DNA of 64,000 nucleotides from DASYLJ01 sp964404165 (GTDB taxonomy: Bacteria; Desulfobacterota; Binatia; DP-6): positions 10,354 to 74,353 of the forward strand of contig CAYOIZ010000033.1 of assembly GCA_964404165.1 (NCBI GenBank), read 5' to 3'. Position numbers and translations under genes: made by a program. The notes under the pieces are model-generated. The model saw only the letters and a program-made list of their open reading frames with translations, was not told the origin of the DNA and did not search any database. How positions within the stretch are numbered: position 1 is the first letter of the stretch; the number at the start of each line of letters is the position of its first letter. This document shows, piece by piece, positions 62,470 to 64,000 of the stretch.

Positions 62470-62643
62470 CTATGTCGGCTTGTCGGCTCCCCAACCGACG
62501 ACGTCGCGCAGCGACCGTCCCACCACCACCACCGCGCCGAGCGCGACGAAGCCGAGCACGACCGGCACCGCGAGCGCACCACCGGCGATCCGCGGCACGA
62601 CGCTCCACGCGCTCGAGGATTCCGTCTCTTCCTCGACCTGCAT
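62470..62643 (-). CDS. short single-pass membrane protein, 57 aa
   Basis: A short gene easily missed. The ATG at 62643 follows a strong GGGGGAGGGGAG on the minus strand. The product begins MQVEEETESSSAWSVVPRIA, has one hydrophobic segment (GALAVPVVLGFVALGAVVVV, residues 22-41) and a basic end GRSLRDVVGWGADKP, so the N-terminus is probably outside and the C-terminus in the cytosol. No family is recognised. It lies 87 bases upstream of the heparinase-like gene in the same direction and may belong to that operon. Confidence 0.7.
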   Translation of the reverse strand: MQVEEETESSSAWSVVPRIAGGALAVPVVLGFVALGAVVVVGRSLRDVVGWGADKPT

Positions 62644-62701
62644 CGGCTCCCCTCCCCCTCATCGCCTCTACTCCCCGCCGACCGCGCCGGCAACCGCACG
62701 G

Positions 62702-62730
62702 TTGCGCCACCGGATCGCGTCGTCTACAGA
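62702..62730 (+). promoter_or_regulatory. predicted sigma70-type promoter of the permease gene
   Basis: TTGCGC (62702-62707), 17 bases, TACAGA (62725-62730). The ATG is 11 bases beyond the -10 box, so the leader would be only a few bases. The same layout is seen before the gene at 54525. Confidence 0.5.
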
Positions 62731-62741
62731 CCGGGCGCCCC

Positions 62742-63932
62742 ATGCTGGCCCAGGCGATTCGCGAGCTCCGGCGCCGCCGGCTGCGCAGCATGCTCACCGC
62801 CGGCGGCATCGCGATCGGCGTCGCCACGCTGGTGCTGCTGGGCGCGCTCTCCGAGAAGGTCGGTCGCCTCGTCCAGGGTGGACGCGATTTCGCGGCGGGA
62901 CAGATCACCGTCAGCGGCACCGGCGGCAGCGCGTCGTCCGGGATGTCGCGCGCCGGGCTCATCGCCGGCGAGCAGCTGGCGGCGGTCCGCGCGGTCGCGG
63001 GCGTCGACGTCGTCGCCCCGATCATCGTCTTCCCGGTGGCCGAGACGCCGGCGTCGCTGCCGTTCACGCTGATGCCGCTCGTCTTCGGCGTCGACGTCGC
63101 GCTGCTCGCGCACAACCAGGTCGCGCCGCCGCCGCGCGTGCGCGAGGGGCGCTTCGTCGAAGGACCGGACGAGGTCGTGCTCGGCACGCAGGTGGCGCAG
63201 CACTTCGGCGCCGGCCTCGGCGCGACGATCACCGTCCGCGGGCACGACTTCCGCGTCGTCGGCCTGCTCGAGTCCACCCTCACCGGTCCGGACAGCTTCG
63301 TCATGATGCAGTTCCCGACCGCGCAACGCCTGCTCATCGACACCGAGCCGCTGCTGCGCAAGCTCGTCATGGTGCCGGGCGCGAGCGTGCTGCCCATCGC
63401 CACCGCCGCCGCCGTGTTCTGGAAGACGGGCGAGGATCCGGAGGCCGTCGCCGCACGCATCCGCGAGCAGGTGAAGGGCATCTCGGTGATGTCGCCCGGC
63501 GAAGCGGCAGCGCAGATCGACCGCGCCCTCGGCGTCCTGAACGGCATCATCCTCGGCAGCGGGCTGATCGCGCTGCTGGTGGCGTCGCTGGCGGTGGCGA
63601 ACACGATGTTCACCGCCGTCGTCGAACGCCGCCGCGAGATCGGGTTGCGACGCGTGATCGGCGCCACGCGACGTCAGGTGGTGGGACAGCTCCTGCTCGA
63701 GGCGACGATCCTCGGCCTGCTCGGCACCGCCGTCGGCTTCGGCGTCGGTACCGCCGCAGCGGGTGCGCTCAACGCCGTCACCGAGCGGCTCGGCGCACCG
63801 ATCTTCCTGGTGACGTTGCGACTGGCGCTCGTCGCCGCCGTCGCGCCGCCGGTGATGGCCGCGCTGGCGGGGCTGTGGCCGGCGTGGCGGGCGGCGCGGC
63901 TGCCGCCGACCGACGCGATCCGCTACGCCTGA
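62742..63932 (+). CDS. ABC transporter permease, MacB/FtsX type
   Basis: A 396-residue membrane protein with one membrane segment near the start (LTAGGIAIGVATLVLLGALS), a periplasmic MacB-PCD-like domain (residues 40-260, with GRFVEGPDEVVLGTQVAQHF), and three C-terminal segments (LIALLVASLAVANTMFTAVV, LGLLGTAVGFGVGTAAAGAL, LVAAVAPPVMAALAGLWPAW). ERRREIGLRRVIGATRRQV is the coupling helix typical of the family. Partner ATPase genes are not in the window. Family members export lipoproteins, peptides or cell-wall signals. It is divergent from the 57-residue gene. Confidence 0.9.
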   Translation: MLAQAIRELRRRRLRSMLTAGGIAIGVATLVLLGALSEKVGRLVQGGRDFAAGQITVSGTGGSASSGMSRAGLIAGEQLAAVRAVAGVDVVAPIIVFPVAETPASLPFTLMPLVFGVDVALLAHNQVAPPPRVREGRFVEGPDEVVLGTQVAQHFGAGLGATITVRGHDFRVVGLLESTLTGPDSFVMMQFPTAQRLLIDTEPLLRKLVMVPGASVLPIATAAAVFWKTGEDPEAVAARIREQVKGISVMSPGEAAAQIDRALGVLNGIILGSGLIALLVASLAVANTMFTAVVERRREIGLRRVIGATRRQVVGQLLLEATILGLLGTAVGFGVGTAAAGALNAVTERLGAPIFLVTLRLALVAAVAPPVMAALAGLWPAWRAARLPPTDAIRYA

Positions 63933-64000
63933 CCGGAGTCGTCGGGGCCGGCGACGCGCGGCTCGCTCGGTGCACCGCCGGCATCGGGTCGCGGGCCATG
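63923..64000 (-). CDS. possible end of a gene entering from the right
   Basis: An open frame on the minus strand covers the last 78 bases and ends at a TAG (63923-63925), giving a Pro/Gly/Asp-rich C-terminal tail ending DDSGQA. It overlaps the permease stop by ten bases, like other convergent pairs here. The rest lies outside the window, so this is only a suggestion. Confidence 0.3.
   Translation of the reverse strand, partial: HGPRPDAGGAPSEPRVAGPDDSGQA

Noticed and set aside
62472..63932. Permease start at 62472
   Set aside because: The first 90 residues would be Pro/Arg-rich noise; the ATG at 62742 starts the family N-terminus and lies just behind a predicted promoter.

Overview
The window is about 70% GC by eye. 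It carries densely packed genes on both strands, many GTG starts, many start/stop overlaps (ATGA or GTGA), and convergent pairs that abut or overlap. The gene content suggests an uncultured lineage of the old Deltaproteobacteria, with Candidatus Binatia/Binatota as my best guess. The reasons are paired acyl-CoA dehydrogenases, paired CaiB/BaiF CoA-transferases, a secreted sulfatase, penicillin acylase and esterase with Thr-rich linkers, a YVTN/MauG-like cytochrome, a deoxynucleoside kinase next to panBCD, and an XrtA-style asparagine synthetase plus heparinase pair. There is no 16S gene, so this placement is inference. I see no prophage, insertion sequence, CRISPR array, rRNA or tRNA. The only RNA gene is a tmRNA.

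Layout. 1-8 kb: the end of a nucleotide-transporter-like protein, a phosphatase, a metallophosphoesterase lipoprotein, an SGNH hydrolase, a short copper-amine-oxidase-like protein and a GNAT enzyme. These are followed by a 1 kb stretch with degenerate coding remnants and a DUF4239 membrane protein. 8-14 kb: an OsmC protein and a ferritin-like diiron protein, divergent from a large BTAD/AAA/TPR regulator that leads into a tandem DUF4242 protein and a MOSC protein. 14-18 kb: a minus-strand cluster of a SpeE-like enzyme, a lipoprotein and a DUF3300 lipoprotein, then YchF. 18-26 kb: a helical-repeat protein and a secreted amidase, then a two-gene operon of an MDR dehydrogenase and a divergent adenosylhomocysteinase-like protein. 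26-33 kb: secreted hydrolases (sulfatase, alpha/beta esterase, penicillin acylase) separated by strong inverted repeats. 33-36 kb: a methyltransferase, a phosphatase and a two-subunit acyl-CoA dehydrogenase. 36-47 kb: secreted proteins (YVTN propeller, small Cys-rich proteins, a papain-like/DUF2135 protein, a di-heme MauG-like protein, a collagen-like protein) around ssrA. 47-54 kb: SMP-30, enoyl-CoA hydratase, the smpB-panD-panC-panB operon with an upstream deoxynucleoside kinase, a GH3 hexosaminidase and mtnA. 54-58.6 kb: a four-gene operon of SRPBCC protein, beta-propeller and two class III CoA-transferases. 58.6-64 kb: an asparagine-synthetase-like protein, a heparinase II/III protein, a short membrane protein and an FtsX-type permease.

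How the genes work together. panB, panC and panD make pantothenate for CoA, which the acyl-CoA dehydrogenases, enoyl-CoA hydratase and CoA-transferases use. ssrA and smpB together give trans-translation. The most unusual items are three. The first is an inverted pair of about 92-94 nt elements (28195-28422), each carrying a perfect hairpin whose base differences between copies are compensatory. The second is the MDR plus SAHH-fold operon (22120-25892). The third is the CoA-transferase pair in which the first subunit appears to lack the catalytic Asp.
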